NCBI GenBank assembly: GCA_947452635.1
Contig: CANGEE010000007.1
Coordinates: 1 to 35,210 of the forward strand
Length of the DNA: 35,210 nucleotides
Direction of reading: 5' to 3'
DNA from: Comamonadaceae bacterium
Lineage (GTDB): Bacteria; Pseudomonadota; Gammaproteobacteria; Burkholderiales; Burkholderiaceae_C
Below are positions 16,546 to 24,266 of the stretch, one piece after another. The position numbers and the translations under genes were made by a program. Below the pieces are notes generated by a model, which did not search any database, was not told the origin of the DNA, and saw only the letters and a list, made by a program, of their open reading frames with translations. The stretch's first letter is position 1, and each line of letters begins with the position of its first letter.

Positions 16546-17523
16546 TTAAATTAAATCCACCACCACATTGCCCAAGGCCTGGCCGGCCTCCACCGTCTCA
16601 TGCGCTTGCACCAGTTGCGCCAAGGTGAAGCGCGGGCCGATGCTGTGTTGCAGCTGTCCGGCTTGCAGCAAGTCGTTCAGGCGCGCCAGGCCGAAGGCGC
16701 GGTCAGCGGGCGTCAGGTCGTACACCAAGAAAAATTTGAGCGTGATGGAGCCGAACAACAGGGCTCTGAAATTCACCGGCACCTCGGGTGCATTCGAGCC
16801 GTAGCACACCACCGTGCCATGGGGTGCCAAAGCGCCCGCCGCCACCAGCTGCGCGGTGCTGGCGAAATCCATGTCGATGATGACCGATGCGCCTTGCCCA
16901 CCCGTCATGGCCTTGACCCGCTCGGCCACCGGCTCGGTCTTGTAAAAAATCGCCTCTTGCATACCGGCCGCCTTGGCGTGTTCGGCTTTGGTCGCAGAGC
17001 CCACAGTGCCCATCACCCGCCCGCCCGCCAAGCTGACCAGCTGGGTGATGTAGTGACCCACCGCCGAGGATGCGCCAGTGACCAACACGGTTTTGTCTTT
17101 CAAGTCGCCGGCCAAATGCACCGCTTGGATCGCCGTCAAAGCCGGAATACCCAAGCACGCGCCCGCTGCAAAGTCGGTGTTGCCCGGCAAGTGCACGGCT
17201 TGCGCCGAAGGCAAGACCATCCATTCGCTGGCCGTGCCCAAGGGGCGCGCCCATTGGCCGTTCCAGATCCAAACGCGTTCACCCACACGGGCCGCCGCCA
17301 CACCGGTGCCCACGGCGTCGATCACACCCGCGCCGTCACTGTGCGGCACGATGCGCGCGTCGCTCAAAGGACGCGCACGGCGTGATTTCACATCCGAGGG
17401 GTTGACCCCCGAGGTGTGCAGGCGCACCCGCACTTCGCCAGGACCCGGCTCGGGTGTGGGCATCTCGCCCACCTCGATCACGTCTTTGGCTTCTCCGTTG
17501 TGGCTGTACCAAGCTGCGCGCAT
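16546..17523 (-). CDS. NADPH:quinone reductase-like zinc-free MDR oxidoreductase
   Basis: A 325-residue medium-chain dehydrogenase/reductase of the quinone oxidoreductase (zeta-crystallin) type. It has a GroES-like N-terminal domain (PGPGEVRVRLHTSGVNPSDVK) and a Rossmann domain with VLVTGASSAVGHYITQL. It lacks the structural-zinc cysteine cluster and the GHE catalytic-zinc motif, as expected for zinc-free members. The ATG at 17523 has a GGAG 8 bases upstream. The 58-base gap to the thiolase contains a TGTAGA/TCTACA hairpin (17553-17569) with no U-tract. Which enone or quinone it reduces is unknown. Confidence 0.92.
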   Translation of the reverse strand: MRAAWYSHNGEAKDVIEVGEMPTPEPGPGEVRVRLHTSGVNPSDVKSRRARPLSDARIVPHSDGAGVIDAVGTGVAAARVGERVWIWNGQWARPLGTASEWMVLPSAQAVHLPGNTDFAAGACLGIPALTAIQAVHLAGDLKDKTVLVTGASSAVGHYITQLVSLAGGRVMGTVGSATKAEHAKAAGMQEAIFYKTEPVAERVKAMTGGQGASVIIDMDFASTAQLVAAGALAPHGTVVCYGSNAPEVPVNFRALLFGSITLKFFLVYDLTPADRAFGLARLNDLLQAGQLQHSIGPRFTLAQLVQAHETVEAGQALGNVVVDLI

Positions 17524-17581
17524 GGGGGTTCTCCGGTGAGGTGTGAGGCAGTTGTAGAAAGTGTCTACAGGGAACGCGGGC

Positions 17582-18784
17582 TTAAACCCGCTCGATGATC
17601 AGCGCAATGCCTTGGCCCACGCCAATGCACATGGTGCACAGCGCATAGCGGCCGCCGGTGTGGTGCAAGCGGTTGATGGCCGTGGTCACCAAACGTGCAC
17701 CTGAAGCGCCCAGGGGATGCCCCAGCGCAATCGCGCCGCCCCAGGCGTTGACACGGGCGTCCTCATCTTGCAAGCCCAGCAAGCGCAGCACCGCCAAGCC
17801 TTGCGCGGCAAAGGCTTCGTTCAGTTCGATCACGTCGATTTGGTCCAGGGTCAAGCCCGTCAAAGCCAATACTTTTTGCGTAGCGGGGGCCGGGCCGATG
17901 CCCATGATGCGCGGGGCCACACCGGCGGTGGCCATGCCCACCACACGGGCCTTGGGCGTCAAGCCCTGCTGGGCCGCAGTCGCTTCGTCGGCCAAGAGCA
18001 CGGCGCAAGCGCCGTCGTTCACACCACTGGCATTGCCGGCGGTCACCGTGCCGTCGGGGCGCACCACGCCTTTGAGTTTGGCCAAAGCTTCGAGGCTGGT
18101 TTCACGCGGGTGCTCGTCAGTGTCCACCAGCACCGCATCGCCTTTTTTCTGCGGGATGCTCACGCCCACAATCTCGCGCGCCAGATGGCCGGCCTGGATC
18201 GCGGCCACGGCCCGCAGCTGGCTGTTGTAGGCCATGCGGTCTTGCGCTTCGCGTTCAATTTTGTAGTCGGTGGCCACGTTCTCGGCGGTCTCGGGCATCG
18301 AGTCCACGCCGTATTTTTCTTTCATCAATTTGTTGATGAAACGCCAGCCGATGGTGGTGTCGTACACCGTGTTGTTGCGGCTGAAGGCGCTCTCGGCCTT
18401 GGGCATGACAAAGGGCGCACGGCTCATGCTTTCCACACCACCGGCAATCATCAAGCGGGCCTCGCCGGCTTTGATGGCGCGCGCCGCCGTCCCAATCGCG
18501 TCCATGCCCGAGCCGCACAAGCGGTTGATGGTGGAGCCGGCCAGCTCCATCGGCAAACCGGCCAGCAAACTGCTCATATGGCCCACATTGCGGTTGTCTT
18601 CTCCCGCCTGGTTGACGCAGCCGTAGATCAAATCCGTGACCGCTGCCCAGTCCACGTTGGGGTTGCGGGCCATCAAGGCTTTGAGCGGGACGGCGCCCAA
18701 ATCATCGGCACGCACGCTGGACAAGGCGCCGCCGTAACGGCCAAAAGGGGTGCGGATGGCATCGCAAATAAAAGCTGCGTTCAT
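17582..18784 (-). CDS. Acyl-CoA thiolase, PcaF-like (3-oxoadipyl-CoA thiolase type)
   Basis: A 400-residue degradative thiolase. The catalytic nucleophile is C90 in NRLCGSGM, the general base H356 in ALGHPLGASGAR, and the second cysteine C386 in CTMCIGVGQG. The N-terminal segment IYGCVNQAGEDNRNV is characteristic of the PcaF/PaaJ branch, which cleaves 3-oxoadipyl-CoA to succinyl-CoA and acetyl-CoA. No other pca or paa gene is in the window, so the physiological substrate stays open. The ATG at 18784 follows an AGGAGAA site. It is the first gene of a three-gene minus-strand group. Confidence 0.93.
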   Translation of the reverse strand: MNAAFICDAIRTPFGRYGGALSSVRADDLGAVPLKALMARNPNVDWAAVTDLIYGCVNQAGEDNRNVGHMSSLLAGLPMELAGSTINRLCGSGMDAIGTAARAIKAGEARLMIAGGVESMSRAPFVMPKAESAFSRNNTVYDTTIGWRFINKLMKEKYGVDSMPETAENVATDYKIEREAQDRMAYNSQLRAVAAIQAGHLAREIVGVSIPQKKGDAVLVDTDEHPRETSLEALAKLKGVVRPDGTVTAGNASGVNDGACAVLLADEATAAQQGLTPKARVVGMATAGVAPRIMGIGPAPATQKVLALTGLTLDQIDVIELNEAFAAQGLAVLRLLGLQDEDARVNAWGGAIALGHPLGASGARLVTTAINRLHHTGGRYALCTMCIGVGQGIALIIERV

Positions 18785-18813
18785 GGGGGTCTTCTCCTGT
18801 CAAAAGCTGCAGA

Positions 18814-18819
18814 AGTATA
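18814..18819 (-). promoter_or_regulatory. Candidate -10 box of the thiolase operon
   Basis: TATACT on the minus strand, 5 of 6 to consensus, 29 bases upstream of the thiolase ATG. This would leave a leader of about 23 bases that contains the AGGAGAA ribosome-binding site. No convincing -35 was found. Confidence 0.35.
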
Positions 18820-18933
18820 GGGGGAGTTCACCTGCGCGCCTGCCACTTCAGGCACAGGGTGGGTACAGGCCGCTCAGGGGCTGAGTGGTGCAGCCGAACC
18901 TGTCGCCACACAAAAAAAGCGACAATGGCGGCC

Positions 18934-19371
18934 ATGCTGATCCAACCCTCCCAAGCCGATGTGCGGCGTTTTTTTTGTGGCGTGTACGCCAAGGCCCAAA
19001 CCCCAGCGCCGCTGGAGCCCATGGAGATGCTGGTCAGCCAATGGATTGACGAGCACCCCGAATACCACGCCGATCTGGCCGATGTCGATGCCGCGCTGGC
19101 CAGCATGCTCAAGGCGGATGTGAACCAAGAGAATCCTTTTTTGCATTTGTCCATGCACCTGTCGATCAGCGAGCAGTGCAGCATCGACCAACCCCGGGGC
19201 ATTCGCCAAGCCGTGGAATTGCTGACCCACAAGCTCAACTCCCTGCATGACGCGCATCACCAGGCCATGGACTGCTTGGGCCGCATGATTCACGAAAGCC
19301 AAAAAGCCGGCCGCATGCCCGATGGCGAGGCCTATATCGACTGCGTGCAACGCCACGCCACGAAAGACTGA
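18934..19371 (+). CDS. DUF1841 family protein
   Basis: A soluble protein of 145 residues, recognisable as DUF1841 from its N-terminal PSQADVRRFFCGVY, the segment WIDEHPEYHADL, and the hallmark NPFLHLSMHLSISEQCSIDQPRGIR. Many His and acidic residues are conserved in the family, but no function is established. I start at the ATG at 18934 (MLIQPSQ), the usual family start; an ATG three codons upstream (18925) is possible. There is no Shine-Dalgarno. GACAAT ends 7 bases before the start, and a TGTCGC/GCGACA inverted repeat (18901-18924) lies just upstream. The gene stands alone and ends before a clear terminator. Confidence 0.88.
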   Translation: MLIQPSQADVRRFFCGVYAKAQTPAPLEPMEMLVSQWIDEHPEYHADLADVDAALASMLKADVNQENPFLHLSMHLSISEQCSIDQPRGIRQAVELLTHKLNSLHDAHHQAMDCLGRMIHESQKAGRMPDGEAYIDCVQRHATKD

Positions 19372-19424
19372 CGCGCAGCACCCCCAGCGCGACCGCCCGC
19401 AAGCCCAGCAGGACCCCAGAAACA

Positions 19425-19451
19425 CAAAAGCCCGCAGACAGCGGGCTTTTG
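19425..19451. terminator. Bidirectional rho-independent terminator
   Basis: A perfect 11-base stem CAAAAGCCCGC / GCGGGCTTTTG with the loop AGACA. A/T-runs on both sides let it act on both strands. It separates the convergent DUF1841 and cytochrome c4 genes. Confidence 0.9.
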
Positions 19452-19496
19452 CATACGGCGCGCTGAACTGGTCAGCGGCGCTTGGAATTGCGCGAA

Positions 19497-20156
19497 TCAG
19501 CGGAACTTGGACTGCGGCACGGTCTTCAACTCGCCATCCAATGAGCCGACATAACCTGCCAGGGCTTTGAGCTCGTTGTTGGAAAATTGTTTGGCCACAC
19601 CGCCCATCACGGCATTGCCACGGCCCCAGGTGGCCATGTTTTCGGTCTTGTAGGACTTCAAAGCCACGAACAAAAAGTCTTTGTGCTGACCGGCGATCTT
19701 GGGGTAGCTGGGGTCGATCGGCTTGGAGAAATTGTCGCCATGGCAAGACACGCATGCGCCTTTTTTCAGCAATTCAGCCACTTTGGCGTCGGGTGCGGCG
19801 GCCACAGGGGCAGGCGCGTCGGTTTTACCGTGTTGCTCGTAATAAGCAGCAATGTCGGCAATGTCTTGGTCCGTCAGGCTGGCCGCGATACCCCGCATGG
19901 TGGGGTGCTTGCGCTCACCTTTTTGGTAGGCGTGCAAAGCAGAGGAAATGTATTTGGCGCCTTGCCCCGAGATCATCGGTACGCGATACACCTCGGGGAA
20001 ACTGGCTTGATAGCCTTTGATGCCGTGGCAACCGATGCACATCGCAATTTTTTGCTCAGCGGCTTTGGCATCGCCCTTCACTTCTTGGGCTTGGGCGGAA
20101 AAAGCCGTCACAGAAGCGACAGCCAAGGCAAACAGAGAGGTCAACAGCTTGTTCAT
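19497..20156 (-). CDS. Diheme cytochrome c4-type protein
   Basis: A periplasmic electron carrier of 219 residues. It has a signal peptide to about residue 23 (AQAQ) and two class I heme domains with CIGCH (40-44) and CVSCH (135-139), joined by a Pro/Ala-rich linker (about 113-124). This two-domain layout is typical of cytochrome c4, a donor to terminal oxidases. Here it could hand electrons to the caa3 oxidase and receive them from the Sox and sulfide enzymes, which is inference. It is transcribed alone, divergent from the moxR gene. Confidence 0.93.
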   Translation of the reverse strand: MNKLLTSLFALAVASVTAFSAQAQEVKGDAKAAEQKIAMCIGCHGIKGYQASFPEVYRVPMISGQGAKYISSALHAYQKGERKHPTMRGIAASLTDQDIADIAAYYEQHGKTDAPAPVAAAPDAKVAELLKKGACVSCHGDNFSKPIDPSYPKIAGQHKDFLFVALKSYKTENMATWGRGNAVMGGVAKQFSNNELKALAGYVGSLDGELKTVPQSKFR

Positions 20157-20200
20157 TTTGAGAACACAATCATGTGTAGCTTGGGAAAAATCAATTCGTG

Positions 20201-20223
20201 ATTATATCGACCGAAACCGGTTT
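20201..20223 (-). promoter_or_regulatory. Cytochrome c4 promoter: TATAAT box plus AAACCGGTTT palindrome
   Basis: On the minus strand a perfect TATAAT lies at 20206-20201, about 45 bases before the cytochrome ATG. The perfect 10-base palindrome AAACCGGTTT (20214-20223) begins 7 bases upstream of it, covering part of the spacer and approaching the -35 position. No consensus -35 is seen, so the palindrome may be an activator or repressor site. The moxR transcript must start in the same 110-base gap. Confidence 0.5.
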
Positions 20224-20266
20224 ATCCTGAGAACATCCTTTTTGAAACCCTTTGACCCCCTTCATC

Positions 20267-21109
20267 ATGAAATTTCAAGGCACCGACAACTACGTCTCGA
20301 CCCAAGACCTGACCCTGGCCGTGAACGCGGCCATCACCCTAAAAAGGCCTTTGCTGGTCAAAGGCGAGCCTGGCACCGGCAAAACCATGTTGGCCGAAGA
20401 GGTGGCCGATGCGCTGGGCTTGAAGCTGATCCAGTGGCACATCAAGTCCACCACCAAGGCCCAACAAGGCTTGTATGAGTACGACGCCGTCAGCCGCTTG
20501 CGTGACAGCCAATTGGGCGACGAGAAGGTCAAGGACATTGAAAACTACATCATCAAAGGCGTGCTGTGGCAGGCTTTTACCGCGGACGAACCCGTGGCCA
20601 TCTTGATTGATGAGATCGACAAGGCCGACATCGAGTTCCCCAACGACTTGCTGCGTGAAATCGACCGCATGGAGTTTTATTGCTATGAAACCCGCCAACT
20701 GATCAAGGCCAAAACCCGCCCGGTGGTGTTCATCACCTCCAACAACGAAAAAGAGCTGCCTGACGCCTTTTTGCGCCGCTGCTTTTTTCACTACATCAAA
20801 TTCCCCGAAGCAGAGACGATGAAGCAAATCGTCGCGGTGCACTTTCCCACGCTCAAGCAAGAGTTGTTGGCCGTGGCTCTGAAAACTTTTTACGACGTGC
20901 GCAACCTGCCCGGCCTGAAAAAGAAGCCGTCCACCAGCGAACTGCTCGATTGGCTCAAGTTGCTGGTCGCCGAAGACATTCCGCTCGAAGCGCTGCAAAG
21001 TGCCGACCAAAAAGTCAGCGTGCCGCCCTTGGTGGGCGCTCTGTTGAAAAATGAACAAGACGTGACCTTGTTTGAAAAGCTGGTGTTCATGAACCAGCGT
21101 AACCGCTGA
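20267..21109 (+). CDS. MoxR-family AAA+ ATPase
   Basis: A 280-residue AAA+ ATPase of the MoxR class. The Walker A is GEPGTGKT, the Walker B is ILIDEID, and sensor 1 lies in VVFITSNNEKELPDAFLRRC; the C-terminal lid domain follows. MoxR ATPases act as chaperones for cofactor or metal insertion together with a VWA partner, here encoded three genes downstream. I start at the ATG at 20267 (MKFQGTDNYV); a TTG five codons upstream is less likely. The stop is 4 bases before the next start. Confidence 0.93.
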   Translation: MKFQGTDNYVSTQDLTLAVNAAITLKRPLLVKGEPGTGKTMLAEEVADALGLKLIQWHIKSTTKAQQGLYEYDAVSRLRDSQLGDEKVKDIENYIIKGVLWQAFTADEPVAILIDEIDKADIEFPNDLLREIDRMEFYCYETRQLIKAKTRPVVFITSNNEKELPDAFLRRCFFHYIKFPEAETMKQIVAVHFPTLKQELLAVALKTFYDVRNLPGLKKKPSTSELLDWLKLLVAEDIPLEALQSADQKVSVPPLVGALLKNEQDVTLFEKLVFMNQRNR

Positions 21110-21113
21110 AACC

Positions 21114-21335
21114 ATGCAACGCCGGCCCTTGTTGAAAGAAGGATTTGCCGATGCCATTGGCTTTCTGGGCGGCAGCCTGGCGGGCTTTTGGATCGGCCGC
21201 TGGCTGGGCCTGGACATCTTTGCACCGGGCTACTCGCCCACCACCCTGGTGGCCATTGTGTTAGTCAGTGTGGGCGGTGGCATTGGACTGCAACTGGCGA
21301 AAGCCTGGGGCGCCCAATCCAAAAACAAACCCTGA
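21114..21335 (+). CDS. Small hypothetical membrane protein
   Basis: A 73-residue protein with a polar N-terminus (MQRRPLLKEG) and two hydrophobic, glycine-rich segments (about 14-33 and 42-60). I do not recognise it. It sits 4 bases after the moxR gene and just before the GNAT gene, so it is probably co-transcribed with both. The glycine-rich helices (GGSLAGFWIGRWLG, VSVGGGIGLQL) resemble small helix-packing proteins, but nothing specific can be said. Confidence 0.7.
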   Translation: MQRRPLLKEGFADAIGFLGGSLAGFWIGRWLGLDIFAPGYSPTTLVAIVLVSVGGGIGLQLAKAWGAQSKNKP

Positions 21336-21354
21336 GATGCAAGGCGACCTTCGC

Positions 21355-21969
21355 ATGACCTCCTTTGTGCCACCGGTGACCCTTCAGGGTACACATGTCT
21401 GCTTGCAACCGCTGGCCGCGGTCCACCATGACGACTTGGTCGATGCCGTGCGCGATGGCGAGTTGTGGAAGCTGTGGTACACCGCCATTCCTAGCGCTGA
21501 AGGCATGGCCGCAGAAATCACGCGTCGCTTGAACTTACAGGCCCAAGGCAGCATGATGCCGTTTGCCGTGATCGAGCCCGCCAGTGGCCGCGCTGTGGGC
21601 ATGACCACTTACATGAACATCGATGCAGCCAACCACCGGGTGGAGATCGGCTCGACCTGGTACCGCCGCAGTGTGCAACGCGGGGCTTTGAACACCGAGG
21701 CCAAACGCTTGTTGCTGGGCCATGCTTTTGAGGCCCTGCACTGCATCGCGGTCGAATTTCGCACCCACTTTTTCAATCACCAAAGCCGCCGCGCGATTGA
21801 GCGCTTAGGCGCCAAGCTCGACGGTATTTTGCGCAGCCACCAGATCAACCAACACCTGTTGGCGCAGGGCGCGCTGCGCGACACCTGCGTCTACAGCATC
21901 CTGGCCAGCGAGTGGCCCAGTGTGAAAACGCATTTGGACTACCAACTGCAACGTTCCCGAACCTCTTGA
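21355..21969 (+). CDS. GNAT-family N-acetyltransferase (RimJ/RimL-like)
   Basis: A 204-residue protein with the layout of RimJ/RimL-like GNATs. An opening strand VTLQGTHVCLQPLAAVHHDDL leads to AVGMTTYMNID and the core IGSTWYRRSVQRGALNTEAKRLLLGHAFE. The C-terminal NHQSRRAIERLGAKLDGILR segment is typical of the family. These enzymes acetylate amines, protein N-termini or small molecules; the target is unknown. I prefer the ATG at 21355, which has AAGG ten bases upstream, over the ATG at 21337. It lies between the small membrane protein and the VWA gene in the moxR operon. Confidence 0.88.
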   Translation: MTSFVPPVTLQGTHVCLQPLAAVHHDDLVDAVRDGELWKLWYTAIPSAEGMAAEITRRLNLQAQGSMMPFAVIEPASGRAVGMTTYMNIDAANHRVEIGSTWYRRSVQRGALNTEAKRLLLGHAFEALHCIAVEFRTHFFNHQSRRAIERLGAKLDGILRSHQINQHLLAQGALRDTCVYSILASEWPSVKTHLDYQLQRSRTS

Positions 21970-21981
21970 GAGGCCCACCCC

Positions 21982-23166
21982 ATGTTGATCGATTTTTTCT
22001 ACACCCTGCGCGCCGCCAAAGTCCCGGTCTCGGTTCGCGAGTACCTGACCCTGCTGGAAGCCCTGCAAGCCAATGTGGTCGGCCCGGCGTCAGACTCCTG
22101 CAGCATTGACGATTTCTACCACCTCAGCCGCACAGTGATGGTCAAGGACGAGAAGCACTTTGACAAGTTCGACAAAGCCTTTGGGGCCTATTTCAAAGGC
22201 GTCGAAATGCTGACCGAGTTCACCAAAGACGTGCCGCTGGACTGGTTGCAAAAAATTCTCGAAAAAGAACTCACGCCCGAGCAAAAAGCGGCCATCGAAA
22301 AAATGGGCTGGGATGAATTGATGGAGACGCTGAAAAAACGCCTGGAAGAGCAAAAGGAACGCCACGAAGGTGGCAATAAATGGATTGGCACCGGCGGCAC
22401 CTCGCCGTTTGGCAACGGCGGCTACAACCCGCAGGGCGTGCGCATTGGCGGCAAAGGCGGCAACCGCAGTGCGGTGAAAGTCTGGGAGCAGCGCGCCTAC
22501 AAAGACTACGACGACACCCAAGAGCTGGGCACCCGCAACATCAAGGTGGCGCTGCGCCGCTTGCGTAAATTCGCCCGTGAAGGCTCGGCTGAAGAACTGG
22601 ACTTGCCCGACACCATCCGCTCCACCGCCGCAAATGCGGGCTTTTTGGACATCAAGATGGTGCCCGAGCGCCACAACAATGTGAAAGTGCTGCTGCTGAT
22701 GGACGTGGGCGGCACCATGGACGACCACATTGCGCGGGTCGAAGAACTGTTCTCAGCGGCCAAGGCCGAGTTCAAGCACCTGGAGTTTTATTACTTCCAC
22801 AACTGCGTGTACGACTTCATGTGGAAGAACAACAAGCGCCGCTACGCCGAAAAATTTGCAACCTGGGACATCCTGCGCAAATACAACAAAGACTACAAGC
22901 TGATCTTCATCGGTGACGCCACCATGAGCCCGTATGAGATTTTGCAAACCGGCGGCAGTGTCGAATACAACAACGAGGAAGCCGGTGCCGAATGGCTGCA
23001 GCGCCTGACCCACACCTTCCCTAAATTCGCTTGGATCAACCCTGAACCCCAAGGCGTGTGGCAATACCGCCAAAGCATTGCCATCATCCAGCAACTGATG
23101 AGCCAACGCATGTTCCCGCTGACCTTGAAGGGCCTGGAAGACGCGATGCGCATGCTCAGCAAATAA
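21982..23166 (+). CDS. VWA-domain protein, CoxE-like partner of MoxR
   Basis: A 394-residue protein of the CoxE-like VWA family. The N-terminal region starts MLIDFFYTLRAAKVPVSVREYLTLLEAL. A charged, possibly coiled segment follows at about 95-130, then a Gly-rich linker (GTGGTSPFGNGGYNPQG) and a C-terminal VWA domain. The metal-site motif reads LLLMDVGGTMDD rather than the canonical DxSxS. Such proteins pair with MoxR ATPases to assemble or activate metalloenzymes. An AGAGG site precedes the ATG by 8 bases. It is the last gene of the moxR unit; two small hairpins without U-tracts follow (23170-23186 and 23197-23213). Confidence 0.92.
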   Translation: MLIDFFYTLRAAKVPVSVREYLTLLEALQANVVGPASDSCSIDDFYHLSRTVMVKDEKHFDKFDKAFGAYFKGVEMLTEFTKDVPLDWLQKILEKELTPEQKAAIEKMGWDELMETLKKRLEEQKERHEGGNKWIGTGGTSPFGNGGYNPQGVRIGGKGGNRSAVKVWEQRAYKDYDDTQELGTRNIKVALRRLRKFAREGSAEELDLPDTIRSTAANAGFLDIKMVPERHNNVKVLLLMDVGGTMDDHIARVEELFSAAKAEFKHLEFYYFHNCVYDFMWKNNKRRYAEKFATWDILRKYNKDYKLIFIGDATMSPYEILQTGGSVEYNNEEAGAEWLQRLTHTFPKFAWINPEPQGVWQYRQSIAIIQQLMSQRMFPLTLKGLEDAMRMLSK

Positions 23167-23224
23167 GCCGGCAGGCTTGCCCTGCCCTTGAAATAAGCAG
23201 CTTGCACAGCTGCAGAGAGAACCT

Positions 23225-24226
23225 GTGAATTTTCAAATTGGCCACACGCTGACACGCCGACAACTGTTGCTCAATTCGGTGGGCTCAGCCCTCTTTGCTG
23301 CACCGGCCCATTCCCATGCCGATGCGTGGCCCAACAAGCCGCTGAAGCTGGTGGTGCCTTTTGCGCCCGGCGGCAGCTCTGAAATTGTGGCGCGCGCGCT
23401 GGCGGGCGAAATGGCCAAAACCATCGGCCAAAATGTGTTCGTGGAGAACAAACCCGGCGGGGCGGGCAATATTGCGATGCAAGAAGTCGCCAACGCCAGC
23501 GATGAGCACACCCTCATCCTGGGGCACATTGGCACCTTGGCGGTCAACCCCTACCTCTTCGCCAAACTGCCCTACGACCCGATCAAAGATTTCACACCCA
23601 TCACGCTGATTGCCAAAGTGCCCAGCCTGTATGTGGTGCACCCTGACCTGCCGGTGAAGAATCTCAAAGAGTTTGTGGCCTATGCCAAAGCCAAACCGGG
23701 CCAGCTCAATTACGGCTCGGCGGGCAACGGCAGCGCCGGTCATTTGGCTTTTGAGTACCTCAAAATGGCCACCGAAACCTTCATGCTGCACGTACCCTAC
23801 CGCGGAACCGGCCCGATGTTGACCGACTTGATGGCCGGCCGTTTGCAAGCCGCAGCGGTGGGTGCACCCGCTTTGCTGCAGTTCATCAAAGCCGGGCGAC
23901 TGCGTTGCATCGCCACCGGCACCAGCACGCGTTTACCGCAACTGCCCGACGTGCCCACGGTGGCTGAACAAGGCTATAAAGGTTTTGAAATGACGCAGTG
24001 GTATGGCTTGCTGGCACCGCGCACCATGGCCAAAGCCAACATCGAACGTTTGGAGAAAGAAGCCATGGCGGCGGCGAGAACCAAGCTGGTTCAGGACAAA
24101 CTCAGCCAAGACACGGCATTGGCCGTCGGCAACACCCGAACCGAGTTTGAAGCCTTCATCCAACTGGAACAAGCGCGCTGGAAACCCGTGATCGCGCGCG
24201 CGCAAATCAAGCCAGACGGGCTGTGA
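23225..24226 (+). CDS. Bug-type (TTT) periplasmic substrate-binding protein
   Basis: A 333-residue tripartite tricarboxylate transporter receptor. The N-terminus carries a TRRQLLL motif before a hydrophobic stretch, suggesting Tat-style export, and the mature protein begins near WPNKPLKLVVPF. Family signatures are VVPFAPGGSSEIVARALA, VENKPGGAGNIAM, YGSAGNGSAGHLA and VPYRGTGPMLTDLMAG. It binds a carboxylated substrate. No TctA/TctB membrane genes are nearby, as is usual for the many orphan Bug proteins of Burkholderiales. The start is a GTG with AGAGAG upstream. Confidence 0.93.
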   Translation: MNFQIGHTLTRRQLLLNSVGSALFAAPAHSHADAWPNKPLKLVVPFAPGGSSEIVARALAGEMAKTIGQNVFVENKPGGAGNIAMQEVANASDEHTLILGHIGTLAVNPYLFAKLPYDPIKDFTPITLIAKVPSLYVVHPDLPVKNLKEFVAYAKAKPGQLNYGSAGNGSAGHLAFEYLKMATETFMLHVPYRGTGPMLTDLMAGRLQAAAVGAPALLQFIKAGRLRCIATGTSTRLPQLPDVPTVAEQGYKGFEMTQWYGLLAPRTMAKANIERLEKEAMAAARTKLVQDKLSQDTALAVGNTRTEFEAFIQLEQARWKPVIARAQIKPDGL

Positions 24227-24228
24227 AC

Positions 24229-24245
24229 CGCCGCGTGATGCGGCG
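24229..24245. terminator. Possible terminator hairpin between convergent genes
   Basis: CGCCGC, loop GTGAT, GCGGCG: a 6-base GC-only stem 3 bases after the Bug gene stop. There is no T-run on either side, so termination is doubtful. Confidence 0.3.
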
Positions 24246-24266
24246 CTTCATGCCTGCCCAGGGTTT

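Noticed and set aside
23170-23213. Two hairpins (GGCAGG/CCTGCC and GCAGCT/AGCTGC) between the VWA and Bug genes as a terminator
   Set aside because: Short stems with no T-run; cannot be separated from chance.
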